34,367 bases of DNA. Origin: Planctomycetaceae bacterium (lineage in GTDB: Bacteria; Planctomycetota; Planctomycetia; Planctomycetales; Planctomycetaceae). This document shows, piece after piece, positions 19,237 through 27,060 of the stretch. The first letter of the stretch is position 1. Each line of letters opens with the position of its first letter. The stretch is taken from assembly GCA_021732415.1 (NCBI GenBank), contig JAKFVC010000002.1, positions 1-34,367 on the forward strand, in the 5' to 3' direction. The notes beneath the pieces were generated by a model that was given only the letters and a program-made list of their open reading frames with translations, was not told the DNA's origin and ran no database searches. The position numbers were made by a program, and so were the translations under genes.

Positions 19237-20883
19237 TCACTTCGTCTCGATGAGCTTTTTCATCGCTTCGCCCATTGCCTCGCCGATGAGGTAATAGGTC
19301 TCGGCGTTTGTATTCCAATGGTAACCTTGACCGCTCGGTGAGATTTCCTTTGGACGCCAGAACGCTTTCGTGCCGACGAGGGCGACGTTGCCTTGGAATT
19401 CCGGACGTTCGGCGACGGCAGCCTGGGCTTTCATCAGCGACAAGGCGCGCGGATGTTTCTCCTCGGGACCGGTCATGCCTGTTTCGGCGATGACAAACGG
19501 CAATGCGGGGACGCCCAAATCTTTGCGAATGTCGCGGATGAAGTTGGCCATGTTCTCTTCGTACTCGGCGTTGAACTTGTCGTTGATGCGATCGTTCCAG
19601 CCTTGATGCCAGCCGAATCCGGCAATCTCGTAGCGACCATCGGAGCCGGGCACGAGTTCCTTCACCTTGGCGAGTGAGGCTTTCGTGAGCGTCAGTGTTT
19701 CAAGGTAATACTTGCCGACGATTCCAGGAACAGCAGCGACCTCAGCATCCTGCTTCTCTCCGAGCGAGTACGGAACCTTGCCCGAACTCGGCGGTCGAAA
19801 ATCCACCGCGAGACTCTTCCCGCCCCACGCGCACTTGATGAGCAACACCGACTCGGTCATCGCGTCTCCCATGACCCAACCGAAGCTCAGTTCCGGGCCA
19901 ATGCGGTCCGGCTTTGGACCATAACCCACCGTGAGTGGCCCCTGGCGGTCGAGATACGAAATCCAAACGTCGTCGCGCACCACCCACTTCCCGTCTTTGC
20001 CAACGAGATGGCCGAAACGCGCCGAAGTGCCGGGGTCTTTCACGAGATACTCCAGGCTCCCTTTGCCTCCGTTGCGTTTGGGATCCGCAGCGATGAATCC
20101 CTGCCCTTCCATATTGGACTGCCCGGCGAGAATGAAAACCTTCACCGGCTTTGCCGATTCGGCCGTCTCGCCCCAAAGCGTCTTCAACACCGCGAACATC
20201 TCCGGATCGTGATTCGCCAGTTGCTCGCGAGTGAACGGGAAAAAGTCGTTCGTGGAGAAGAATGCTTCGCTGCACTCGGCGAAATACTCCATCGGATTCG
20301 TGATCGCGTAGGCACGAACGTTGGCCGAACGGCCGTCGCCGAATCGCTGTTCGACCTTCTCATAAAGGCCCTTCGCTTTGGCTTTCTCGAAAGCGACTTT
20401 GATTTCATCGTTCCCGAAGCCTTTGGGGATGACTCGATCATGGTAAGCATGGGCCAGTTCGTGCAGAGTGAAATTTGGCATCCGTTTGGTTTCACCCTCG
20501 AAGTTACGGATGTCAGAGAACTCGACGGCTTTTGCCATCGCGGGGTCTCGTTTGTTCGCTCTTAACCAGCCGGCATCGGGGTGATATTCGGCGCGCGGCT
20601 GCACACCGGCATATTGAGGAGAAAACCACAGCGGAACCTTGCGCAACTCCGCGACGGCCGCGGCAGGTACAACACGGGTAATCTCTTGAAGCTGAACCGT
20701 CAGGAGTTCCAAGGCTCGCTCCGTCGCGGCTTTGTCCTTTTCGAACAACTCGTCGCTGATATGCAACGTCCAGCCTTCGACCGTTTTCGTTTGTCGGCCG
20801 GGAACTTTGGATGGCTCGGCGGAATAGACCAGATAAGTTCCCGCAAGAAAGACGAGGCAGACAACGGTGATGCAGGGCTTCAT
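19237..20883 (-). CDS. Secreted metallopeptidase-like::SASA fusion
   Basis: The 548-residue product has a short signal peptide (PCITVVCLVFLAGTYLVYS). The N-terminal half (about 30-240) holds HELAHAYHD at 141-149, an HExxH zinc motif, followed by TNPMEYFAECSEAFF (about 195-209), where a Glu can serve as third zinc ligand as in gluzincins. The C-terminal half is a SASA domain: VFILAGQSNMEGQG (254-258 GQSNM), GFGWHQGWNDR and GQGYHWNTNAE. It is the first gene of the cluster behind the divergent regulator, with an operator-linked promoter 38 nt upstream. A fusion of protease and acetylesterase suits a glycoprotein substrate, but the peptidase activity is only predicted from the motif. Confidence 0.82.
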   Translation of the reverse strand: MKPCITVVCLVFLAGTYLVYSAEPSKVPGRQTKTVEGWTLHISDELFEKDKAATERALELLTVQLQEITRVVPAAAVAELRKVPLWFSPQYAGVQPRAEYHPDAGWLRANKRDPAMAKAVEFSDIRNFEGETKRMPNFTLHELAHAYHDRVIPKGFGNDEIKVAFEKAKAKGLYEKVEQRFGDGRSANVRAYAITNPMEYFAECSEAFFSTNDFFPFTREQLANHDPEMFAVLKTLWGETAESAKPVKVFILAGQSNMEGQGFIAADPKRNGGKGSLEYLVKDPGTSARFGHLVGKDGKWVVRDDVWISYLDRQGPLTVGYGPKPDRIGPELSFGWVMGDAMTESVLLIKCAWGGKSLAVDFRPPSSGKVPYSLGEKQDAEVAAVPGIVGKYYLETLTLTKASLAKVKELVPGSDGRYEIAGFGWHQGWNDRINDKFNAEYEENMANFIRDIRKDLGVPALPFVIAETGMTGPEEKHPRALSLMKAQAAVAERPEFQGNVALVGTKAFWRPKEISPSGQGYHWNTNAETYYLIGEAMGEAMKKLIETK

Positions 20884-20921
20884 GTGATTACTCTGGTAGA
20901 ATCATCGGTTATAAAATTGTC

Positions 20922-21000
20922 ATTGTACCTTCAGCGACCACCACGCTCTTGGACCAGAATCGCATAAAACTGTGAATCCGCGCACAAAACATCCCGAATC
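20922..21000 (-). promoter_or_regulatory. Divergent promoter with shared operator block (copy B)
   Basis: TACAAT on the minus strand (20922-20927) lies 38 nt upstream of the metallopeptidase::SASA ATG and exactly 18 nt from a block (20946-21000) almost identical to 6603-6656. GAATC occurs at 20957, 20974 and 20996; GAATCGCATAAAAC and GAATCCGCGCACAAAAC form a direct repeat spaced 17 nt. The block ends a few bases before the regulator ATG on the other strand, so binding could both activate the cluster and repress the regulator gene. Confidence 0.65.
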
Positions 21001-21004
21001 CGCC

Positions 21005-21721
21005 ATGCATTCCCGCGTTGCGCCGGTGGACGTCGCATTATTGGAACGGCTGTTTGACAGGTCTCCGGATGTGGCATTTTTCGTTAAAGACGGTGTGGGA
21101 CGTTACGTTGCCGTGAACGAGTCGCTCGTGGCACGCCATGGATTGAAGAGCAAGTCGCAAGTCATCGGCAATTGCCCGCGTGACATTTGCCCCGGTGACT
21201 TTGGCCGGATTCCCACCGAACAGGACGAGAAAGTCCTACGCACCGGCCGTCCGTTGGTTGACCATCTCGAAATGCAATGGCATCGACCGAACGACCCGGT
21301 CTGGTGCCTGACGACGAAGCTGCCGATGCTGGATTCAAACGGTGCCGTCGTTGGCCTGATCGGATTCTCGCGCGATGTCCGCGTGCCGGTCGAACCTCAC
21401 GAGATTCCCAAGGACTTCGCACGTGCCCTCGAAGAATTTGAGCAAAGCCTCTCGTCTGAGGTGACTCCCGCCTGGCTCGCACGTCGTTCCAAACTTTCGT
21501 CTCAACGTCTGGCTCGTCTGACCAAGCGACTCTTCGGTCTGACGCCGAGCCAGTTCATTACCAAGTCGCGGATCGCAGCCGCGTCGCGGATGCTGCGCGA
21601 TCCCGATCAATCTGTCTCCGAAATCGCACACGCTTGCGGTTTCTACGACCACAGTGCCTTCACCCGCGCCTTCCGATCCGCCACCGGTATCACACCCTCT
21701 GAGTTTCGTACTCAACAGTAA
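21005..21721 (+). CDS. PAS-AraC family transcriptional regulator
   Basis: The 238-residue cytoplasmic protein has a PAS sensor domain at about 10-125 (LLERLFDRSPDVAFFVKD, GRYVAVNESL, WCLTTKLPMLD, VVGLIGFSRDV) and an AraC-type double helix-turn-helix at about 145-238 (TPAWLARRSKLSSQRLARL, QSVSEIAHACGFYDHSAF, TRAFRSATGITPSEFR). ATG 21005 gives the family-like MHSR...DVALLERLF start; a GTG at 20972 would lie inside the operator block. It is divergent from the 20-kb catabolic cluster and next to copy B of the repeated operator, so it is the likely regulator of both promoters. PAS ligand unknown. Confidence 0.9.
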   Translation: MHSRVAPVDVALLERLFDRSPDVAFFVKDGVGRYVAVNESLVARHGLKSKSQVIGNCPRDICPGDFGRIPTEQDEKVLRTGRPLVDHLEMQWHRPNDPVWCLTTKLPMLDSNGAVVGLIGFSRDVRVPVEPHEIPKDFARALEEFEQSLSSEVTPAWLARRSKLSSQRLARLTKRLFGLTPSQFITKSRIAAASRMLRDPDQSVSEIAHACGFYDHSAFTRAFRSATGITPSEFRTQQ

Positions 21722-22045
21722 GTTACATGACTCGGGCGCCACAACCGTCTCGTAGCTGGGAGTTGCCGTCAGATCTTGGACGCGTCGGTGGCATCGACGT
21801 GGCATCGACCGACGCATTCTCGGGCTCGCCGATAATTCCACTCATGACGCCCATCTCAGCATTGATCGACCCTCGTCGTCATCGGGAGAGCGAAACGCTC
21901 TCGATCCCGAGATTCCCACCAACCAATCGGTGAAGGCACGCCTCCGTTGCTGCCTTCTGATGAGTCCGCACCGATTTCTTGCAAAATTGAATTCAACAAA
22001 GTTTGCCGCCTTGTATCATGGCAAATACTACGGCATTCTGCCGTT
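21722..22045. other. Non-coding stretch with one hairpin
   Basis: I find no convincing gene in these 324 bases. An inverted repeat GAGAGCG-AAA-CGCTCTC (21886-21902), with an alternative outer pairing CGGGA/TCCCG, could act as a weak terminator behind the regulator gene, but no T-run follows. The last 80 bases are richer in A and T and probably hold the promoter of the next small gene. Confidence 0.4.
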
Positions 22046-22339
22046 ATGAGTTACCCAGAAGGAGTGCATTCTAAACATGACTCGGACGAAATCCGTGAGG
22101 AAATTTCGTGGGTGACTCGCAACGGATTGACCTTGCGAACTCCACTTCCCGTCTCACCGGTTCTGAAGCGAATGGCGCTTGATCCGATGGCTGCGGACTG
22201 GGGCGAACGACTCCAGATCGTGCGGCAGGAGTGTGAAGCGGCTGATGCGGAGGCCCCACCGGTTCAACCGGCCGCCACGCGAAAACCGCCCCCTGGGCAA
22301 CTCTTTTCCAAGCCCGGCGACCAAGGTCGCCTGTTCTGA
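22046..22339 (+). CDS. Small hypothetical protein ending in QGRLF
   Basis: The 97-residue protein is not one I recognise. It is charged and hydrophilic at the start (PEGVHSKHDSDEIREEISWV), has TLRTPLPVSPVLKRMALDPM in the middle, and a Pro-rich tail ending KPGDQGRLF. The last five residues fit the QxxLF pattern of beta-sliding-clamp binding peptides. ATG 22046 has no clear ribosome site; AAGGAG at about 22059 precedes an out-of-frame 12-codon ORF (ATG 22077), so the real start could be an in-frame codon elsewhere. Coding status is supported by an open frame with an ordered amphipathic composition. Confidence 0.5.
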   Translation: MSYPEGVHSKHDSDEIREEISWVTRNGLTLRTPLPVSPVLKRMALDPMAADWGERLQIVRQECEAADAEAPPVQPAATRKPPPGQLFSKPGDQGRLF

Positions 22340-22498
22340 TTCATCGCCTCACCCGGCAGCGAAAAAACGGTTTTGAATGTTTAGAACAGGTTGCGCTGGT
22401 GGATTCCGCGTGGCACGCTCCCTTGGGACCTTGCGTGTGACAGGTCCTGCCTTCGGGCGTCAGGCACTTTCGCATCACGGGCAAACGGGAGATGAATC

Positions 22499-22696
22499 AT
22501 GAAGGTGGATTTGAAGGACGGTGTGTGTCGCAGTTGCGGTGGGGAACTCGAAATCACTGACGTCGATGACGCTACGATGGGCGTGGAATGCCAAGACTGC
22601 GGTGATGCCTACGACGTCGAACCCGACGCCTTCGGTGACGGCTGCATGACGTATTACGTGGAATTTCTGGCCAATCACGAATCGGAAGAGGAGTGA
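22499..22696 (+). CDS. Small zinc-ribbon protein
   Basis: The 65-residue acidic protein holds two CxxC pairs, CRSCGG (about 10-13) and CQDCGD (about 31-34), spaced as in a zinc ribbon, followed by an acidic tail ending ESEEE. GGGAG lies about 8 nt before the ATG. It is followed after 9 nt by a small helical protein gene, suggesting a two-gene unit closed by a hairpin at 22989. Likely a nucleic-acid or protein binding adaptor; no function is known to me. Confidence 0.75.
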   Translation: MKVDLKDGVCRSCGGELEITDVDDATMGVECQDCGDAYDVEPDAFGDGCMTYYVEFLANHESEEE

Positions 22697-22705
22697 TACC
22701 GAGCC

Positions 22706-22951
22706 ATGGATCCACAAGCTGCATTGAATGAATTGCTAGATGCGGTAGGGGAGCGAGATTGGGACCGAGTCGAGGAACTTGCCGCGGGACTGCTACAATG
22801 GTTACAGAATCAGGGCTTTCCGCCACAGACGATTGGGCGGGAGACGCTGGGGCGGAATTGGCATCGTACAGTCGCCGAGTTCGTCTGCTACATGGCTCAA
22901 GCGAAGGTCAGAGAAGCCCGCAAACGGCGAGAACGACGACAAGGTGGCTGA
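22706..22951 (+). CDS. Small helical hypothetical protein
   Basis: The 81-residue protein is predicted mostly helical: NELLDAVGERDWDRVEELAA, GLLQWLQNQGFPPQT, then a basic C-terminus (KVREARKRRERRQGG) that could contact nucleic acid. It starts 9 nt after the zinc-ribbon gene and is probably co-transcribed with it. I do not recognise a named family. Confidence 0.7.
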   Translation: MDPQAALNELLDAVGERDWDRVEELAAGLLQWLQNQGFPPQTIGRETLGRNWHRTVAEFVCYMAQAKVREARKRRERRQGG

Positions 22952-22988
22952 AACCATCTCGTCACGACTTCCGTGCCTGACTGGCATT

Positions 22989-23019
22989 GCCCTGTATTCG
23001 AGAGAATACGGGGCGTTTT
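22989..23019 (+). terminator. Rho-independent-like terminator
   Basis: An 11-bp stem (GCCCTGTATTC / GAATACGGGGC, one G-T pair) with a GAGA loop is followed by GTTTT. It lies 37 nt after the helical protein gene and should end the two-gene zinc-ribbon unit. Confidence 0.7.
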
Positions 23020-23076
23020 CAACGCAATTGTCGTGATTTCCTGTTGTGAAACACTGATTTGTGGTAAACTTCAAAC

Positions 23077-23481
23077 ATGGCTATTCGAGTTTCTGATCAG
23101 CAATTGGATGAAATTGAACACGGCCGGGAGCCTGCGCTCATCGTGCATAGCAAGCGGACCCGCAAGGGATACGCGTTGATTTCGGAAAGCGTCTACGAAC
23201 AGGTTCGCCCGCTCCTCCAATTTGTCGCATTACGCCTCGATTCTGAAACTCCCAGCGAAGAAACCTCGCTCTGGACTGAGGAGAATAACGGGCGGCGTGT
23301 GGAATTGATCAACAAGAAGTTTAATGGAGGTTTGACGTCTATCGAACGAAAAGAATTGGCGGGTCTGAATGCGGCTGCCGAGAAATTTCGTGATCAGACG
23401 TCAGGAGCGCGTACCGAAATCCTGGAACTCATCTTGGCCGGATTGAAGTTGCAGCAGAATTCAAAGCCAGTCACCGGTTGA
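23077..23481 (+). CDS. Antitoxin-like protein without visible toxin
   Basis: The 134-residue protein starts MAIRVSDQQLDEIEHG, followed by PALIVHSKRTRKGYALISES, a layout like Phd/antitoxin-type proteins that precede a toxin gene. The middle (NNGRRVELINKKFNGGLTSI, then ERKELAGLNAA) matches a pattern I associate with planctomycete antitoxins. No toxin gene follows; instead the frame of a 5'-truncated methylase begins within its last codons. It may be an orphan left when the neighbouring DNA was rearranged. Function is inferred from pattern. Confidence 0.6.
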   Translation: MAIRVSDQQLDEIEHGREPALIVHSKRTRKGYALISESVYEQVRPLLQFVALRLDSETPSEETSLWTEENNGRRVELINKKFNGGLTSIERKELAGLNAAAEKFRDQTSGARTEILELILAGLKLQQNSKPVTG

Positions 23482-23614
23482 GGCATGGACGGATACAATT
23501 AAGCGGCTTGCCGAAGAAACTCGAAAATGGGGGGATTGGATCCAACAACAGGCAGAAGAAAAACTGAAAAGGTTCTACCCAGCCGATTGCGATGGTGGTG
23601 AACCGCTTGCTTAT

Positions 23615-25954
23615 TTGTGGGCTCGCACGATCATCTCAGAAGCCCCCGGCACTGAGGAGGCACCGGTTGAAGTTCCGATGATGCGATCTATGTGGTTAGC
23701 GAAGGGAAGCAATGCGAACCGCGCCCTCCGTTGGGTGCGCGACTCGCAGGGGCGCGTCAAGACAACCATCGCAAAGATCGTACAGACTAATGGACGATCA
23801 ATTACAGTCCGTCGCCCGCAGTTTGAAGTTTTTGCCCCTAAGCGGCCGTCTGAAGTTGATCAAGGGACTGTTGCACGTGGTGCCGTTACCTGTCCTGTGA
23901 CTGGTTACACGACTCCTGTCGCTAGTGTGCGAAGACAGCTTCAAGAAAGGCTTGGAGGAACAAGAGATGCCCGATTGTTAGCCGTTAGGGAGTCGAATCC
24001 GAAACTTAATGACAGAGTCTGGAGGCAGCCATCGGATATTGACGGGGCAGCAATAGACGCAGCAACTGTTGCAGCCAAGACGCTGACCGAGTCCGACTCC
24101 CCAACCGCGCCGTCAATTCCAGGAGAAAAGCTTCCGCCTCAGGGCACACTCGGATTTCGCGTTCAGCTATATGGCATCCTCAAATGGGGCGATCTTTTTA
24201 CGGCCCGCCAACTGGTGGCTCTTACGACTCTTAGTAGTCTAATCAAAGATGCATCGAAGAGAATTCGTGAAACGCACGATGAGGCCTTTGCAGATGCGGT
24301 TCAATGTCTGCTTTCACTGGCACTCGGCCGACTGACGGATTTTACATCATCATGTTGTGTGATGAAGGCGATGGGTAATCGTGGAGTTGTGCATACATTT
24401 GGTCGCCAAGCACTCCCAATTGTTTGGGATTTTGCCGAGACAAATCCGCTGAATGCATCGAGTGCAAGTTGGCTGAATATGATCGACTACATGGAACGTG
24501 CGATTGAACCACTTTGCGTCATAAAATCAATCGGACATGCAGAAGCCGCAGATGCAGCGAAGCATCCACTTTTCGATGGATATGCGGCATGTATTGTGAC
24601 GGATCCACCTTATTATGATTCGGTTCCATATGCAGACTTGTCCGACTATTTTTATGTTTGGTTGAAACGAATTGTTCCGATTTCGGCAGGGTTCACAGGC
24701 TATCTAACGCCTAAAAGTGAAGAATGTATCGTTGATCCTTCGAAAGGAAAGGACAAGGCCTTTTATGAGCGTACGATGAGCACCGCCATGGCGGAGTCAC
24801 GGCGGATTCTGTCGCCAACGGGGATTGGGGTTGTCGTATTCGCCCACAAATCTACATCGGGCTGGGAAGCTCAGCTTAGAGCAATCATTAACGCGGGATG
24901 GATTGTCACCGGTTCTTGGCCAATCGATACCGAGCAACCCACTAGGCTTCGCGCGAGAGATTCTGCTGCACTAGCATCATCAATTCACCTCGTTTGTCGG
25001 CCCCGAGAAGGTGTCGGTGACATCGCAAATGAATCGATCGGCGAGTGGCGAGATGTGCTCGGTGAGTTGCCGAAGCGAATTCACGAGTGGATGCCGCGAC
25101 TGGCGGCCGAAGGCGTCGTCGGAGCGGATGCAATCTTCGCCTGCTTGGGGCCGGCGCTCGAAATCTTCAGCCGGTACAGCCGTGTTGAAAAGGCCAACGG
25201 CGAGCCCGCCACGCTCCGCGAGTACCTCGAATTCGTTTGGGCAGCAGTCTCGACTGAAGCCCTGTCATTGATCTTCAAAGACGCCGACGCCAGCGGTTTG
25301 GAACCCGACGCCCGTCTGACTGCAATGTGGCTGTGGACGCTCGGCGGCGGTGCCTCGAACGGAAGCGGCAAGTCATCCACTGACGACGTTGACGAAGCCG
25401 AATCTGATTCGGATGAAGACGAAGAATTTTCGGGCTCAGGTGGTAAGGTAAAACCCACTGGTGGTTTCACGCTGGAGTACGATGCCGCACGCAAGATCGC
25501 GCAAGGGCTGGGAGTGCATCTGGAACAGAGCCAGTCGCTAGTCGAGGTGAAAGGGGATAAGGCTCGCCTGTTGCCGGTCTCCGAGCGCGCTCAACATCTA
25601 TTTGGAAAAGGCGAAGGCAGAATTGAAGGTAGTGGAGGGAAGCCGAAGAAAAAAGCCCAACAGCGTTCTTTGTTCGAGGAATTAGGAGACGTTGAAGCGG
25701 CCGAGGCCGGTTGGACCGACATTAAAGGTCCGTCCGCCGGGGCCACGGTCCTGGACCGAGTCCACCAGTCGATGATCCTATTCGCCGCGAACCGAGGTGA
25801 ACTGTTAAAGCGATTTCTTCTGGAAGACGGAGTCGGCAAGGACGCCCGCTTCTGGAAACTCGCCGACAACCTCAACAAGCTGTATCCGTCCGGCACCGAA
25901 GAACGCCGCTGGGTCGAAGGGGTGCTGGCTCGAAAGAAGGGTTTAGGGCAATAG
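23615..25954 (+). CDS. DUF1156-type adenine-specific DNA methylase, 5'-truncated
   Basis: The 779 codons start at a TTG inside what reads as family sequence. Related sequence continues upstream in frame without a start codon to about 23465 (SPVEAWTDTIKRLAEETRKW, then GDWIQQQAEEKLKRFYPAD), just before LWARTI. Present are the catalytic DPPY block (VTDPPYYDSVPYADLSDYFY), the target-recognition-like region and an acidic linker (DDVDEAESDSDEDEE). Missing, compared with full DUF1156/COG1743 proteins, is the N-terminal DUF1156 domain and the SAM-binding DPFAGGG-type motif, so methylation is unlikely. Base composition shifts inside the gene: roughly 38-50% GC in sample stretches before about 24950 and about 62% after, suggesting a recombinant. 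It heads the defence-like operon. Confidence 0.8.
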   Translation: MWARTIISEAPGTEEAPVEVPMMRSMWLAKGSNANRALRWVRDSQGRVKTTIAKIVQTNGRSITVRRPQFEVFAPKRPSEVDQGTVARGAVTCPVTGYTTPVASVRRQLQERLGGTRDARLLAVRESNPKLNDRVWRQPSDIDGAAIDAATVAAKTLTESDSPTAPSIPGEKLPPQGTLGFRVQLYGILKWGDLFTARQLVALTTLSSLIKDASKRIRETHDEAFADAVQCLLSLALGRLTDFTSSCCVMKAMGNRGVVHTFGRQALPIVWDFAETNPLNASSASWLNMIDYMERAIEPLCVIKSIGHAEAADAAKHPLFDGYAACIVTDPPYYDSVPYADLSDYFYVWLKRIVPISAGFTGYLTPKSEECIVDPSKGKDKAFYERTMSTAMAESRRILSPTGIGVVVFAHKSTSGWEAQLRAIINAGWIVTGSWPIDTEQPTRLRARDSAALASSIHLVCRPREGVGDIANESIGEWRDVLGELPKRIHEWMPRLAAEGVVGADAIFACLGPALEIFSRYSRVEKANGEPATLREYLEFVWAAVSTEALSLIFKDADASGLEPDARLTAMWLWTLGGGASNGSGKSSTDDVDEAESDSDEDEEFSGSGGKVKPTGGFTLEYDAARKIAQGLGVHLEQSQSLVEVKGDKARLLPVSERAQHLFGKGEGRIEGSGGKPKKKAQQRSLFEELGDVEAAEAGWTDIKGPSAGATVLDRVHQSMILFAANRGELLKRFLLEDGVGKDARFWKLADNLNKLYPSGTEERRWVEGVLARKKGLGQ

Positions 25955-26091
25955 CCGTTCGGCGGGAGCCAGATACTCGCGCATTGAGAGATTCGTATGG
26001 CCTCGGATGACATCCTCACTGCCCGCGAATTTCCGTTACAATCTTACAGTAAGTGAGATTCAGCGACTGACTGGGAATTGAAAGGCGGACT

Positions 26092-27060
26092 ATGGAAAAT
26101 CTTCATGTGGGAATCCGCGGCATCAAGATTCGCGACTTTCGGGGAATCTCAGAACTCGAACTGTCATTCGTCGGGCTGCAAAACCTTCCTTCGCCCGTCG
26201 TCGTGATCGGCGGGCCGAATGGTTCGGGCAAGACGACCGTCTTGGAAGCGTGCCTGTGGGCTGCTGGTTTTACGGGCGTCTTGAATGGCAAGACGGGCAT
26301 GGACGCCATTCGCTCCGGCGCGAAATCATTTCACATCGAAATCAAGGTGCAGACGGGACCAGCGAGCGGTCAGACTTATGGCTATAGTCCTCAGTCGTCA
26401 CCGAAAGGCGACTTTCCCTGCGTCTATTTCTCGTCGTGGCGGGCACCAGGCTTGGTCGGTGCGCTGGGCGTTACGTCGGGAAAGCGCGGTCGTCGGCCCG
26501 ACAAGACGGAGCAAAACCGCTTCTGGAGAATAAAGCAACATTTAATCAACGCTCGCTTTCATGATCTGTTTCCCACCACACCCACAGCCCCGGAGAAGAA
26601 CGGCGATTCCCGATATCAGAAGATGATGACCGCCTTGAACAAGGCTTGGGTCATGTTTTATCCCGGCGAATCATTCATCGTCGAACCTGTCTCAAACGAT
26701 CCCGACGCGGGATTTGATGTGTTCCTGAACACGGCCCAAGGGCCACGCCTGTCGATTGAGGTGCTCAGTTCTGGTCAGTTGGAACTGTTCTCTTTCGCGG
26801 GAGGCCTGCTCGTCGAGACCTTTGCGGAGGGACTGATCGTCATTGATGAACCGGAACTACATCTCGATCCTCAATGGCATCGACAGTTGCTGCGGGCGCT
26901 GGTTTCTTTGAAGCCGGAATGCCAGATCATCGTCGGGACTCATTCGCCCGAGATTTACGAATCCGTGCATTCGTTCCAACGCCACTTCCTTGTTTCTGCC
27001 GATGATCCACGCGCTCAACTGTGGAAACTTGAACCAGCAGTAGAACAGGTGATCGACTAA
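26092..27060 (+). CDS. AAA15/ABC-type ATPase, PARIS AriA-like
   Basis: The 322-residue protein has an SMC/RecF-like start (GIRGIKIRDFRGISELELSF), Walker A GPNGSGKT (41-48), ABC signature LSSGQ (225-229), Walker B LIVIDEPE (248-255) and a switch His in GTHSPE (about 284). This is the AAA15 pattern of defence ATPases such as OLD and AriA. Its stop is immediately followed by the ATG of a DUF4435 TOPRIM-like gene, the gene pair that defines PARIS (AriA+AriB), although it is shorter than typical AriA. In PARIS the ATPase senses phage anti-restriction proteins and releases the TOPRIM effector; that role here is inferred. Confidence 0.85.
   Translation: MENLHVGIRGIKIRDFRGISELELSFVGLQNLPSPVVVIGGPNGSGKTTVLEACLWAAGFTGVLNGKTGMDAIRSGAKSFHIEIKVQTGPASGQTYGYSPQSSPKGDFPCVYFSSWRAPGLVGALGVTSGKRGRRPDKTEQNRFWRIKQHLINARFHDLFPTTPTAPEKNGDSRYQKMMTALNKAWVMFYPGESFIVEPVSNDPDAGFDVFLNTAQGPRLSIEVLSSGQLELFSFAGGLLVETFAEGLIVIDEPELHLDPQWHRQLLRALVSLKPECQIIVGTHSPEIYESVHSFQRHFLVSADDPRAQLWKLEPAVEQVID

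Noticed and set aside
22077-22115. 12-codon ORF behind AAGGAG inside the small QGRLF protein gene
   Set aside because: Too short to support as a gene; it could be a leader peptide but nothing else points to this.
26000-26059. 19-codon ORF between methylase and ATPase genes
   Set aside because: No ribosome site and no recognisable sequence; most likely chance or a gene scrap.
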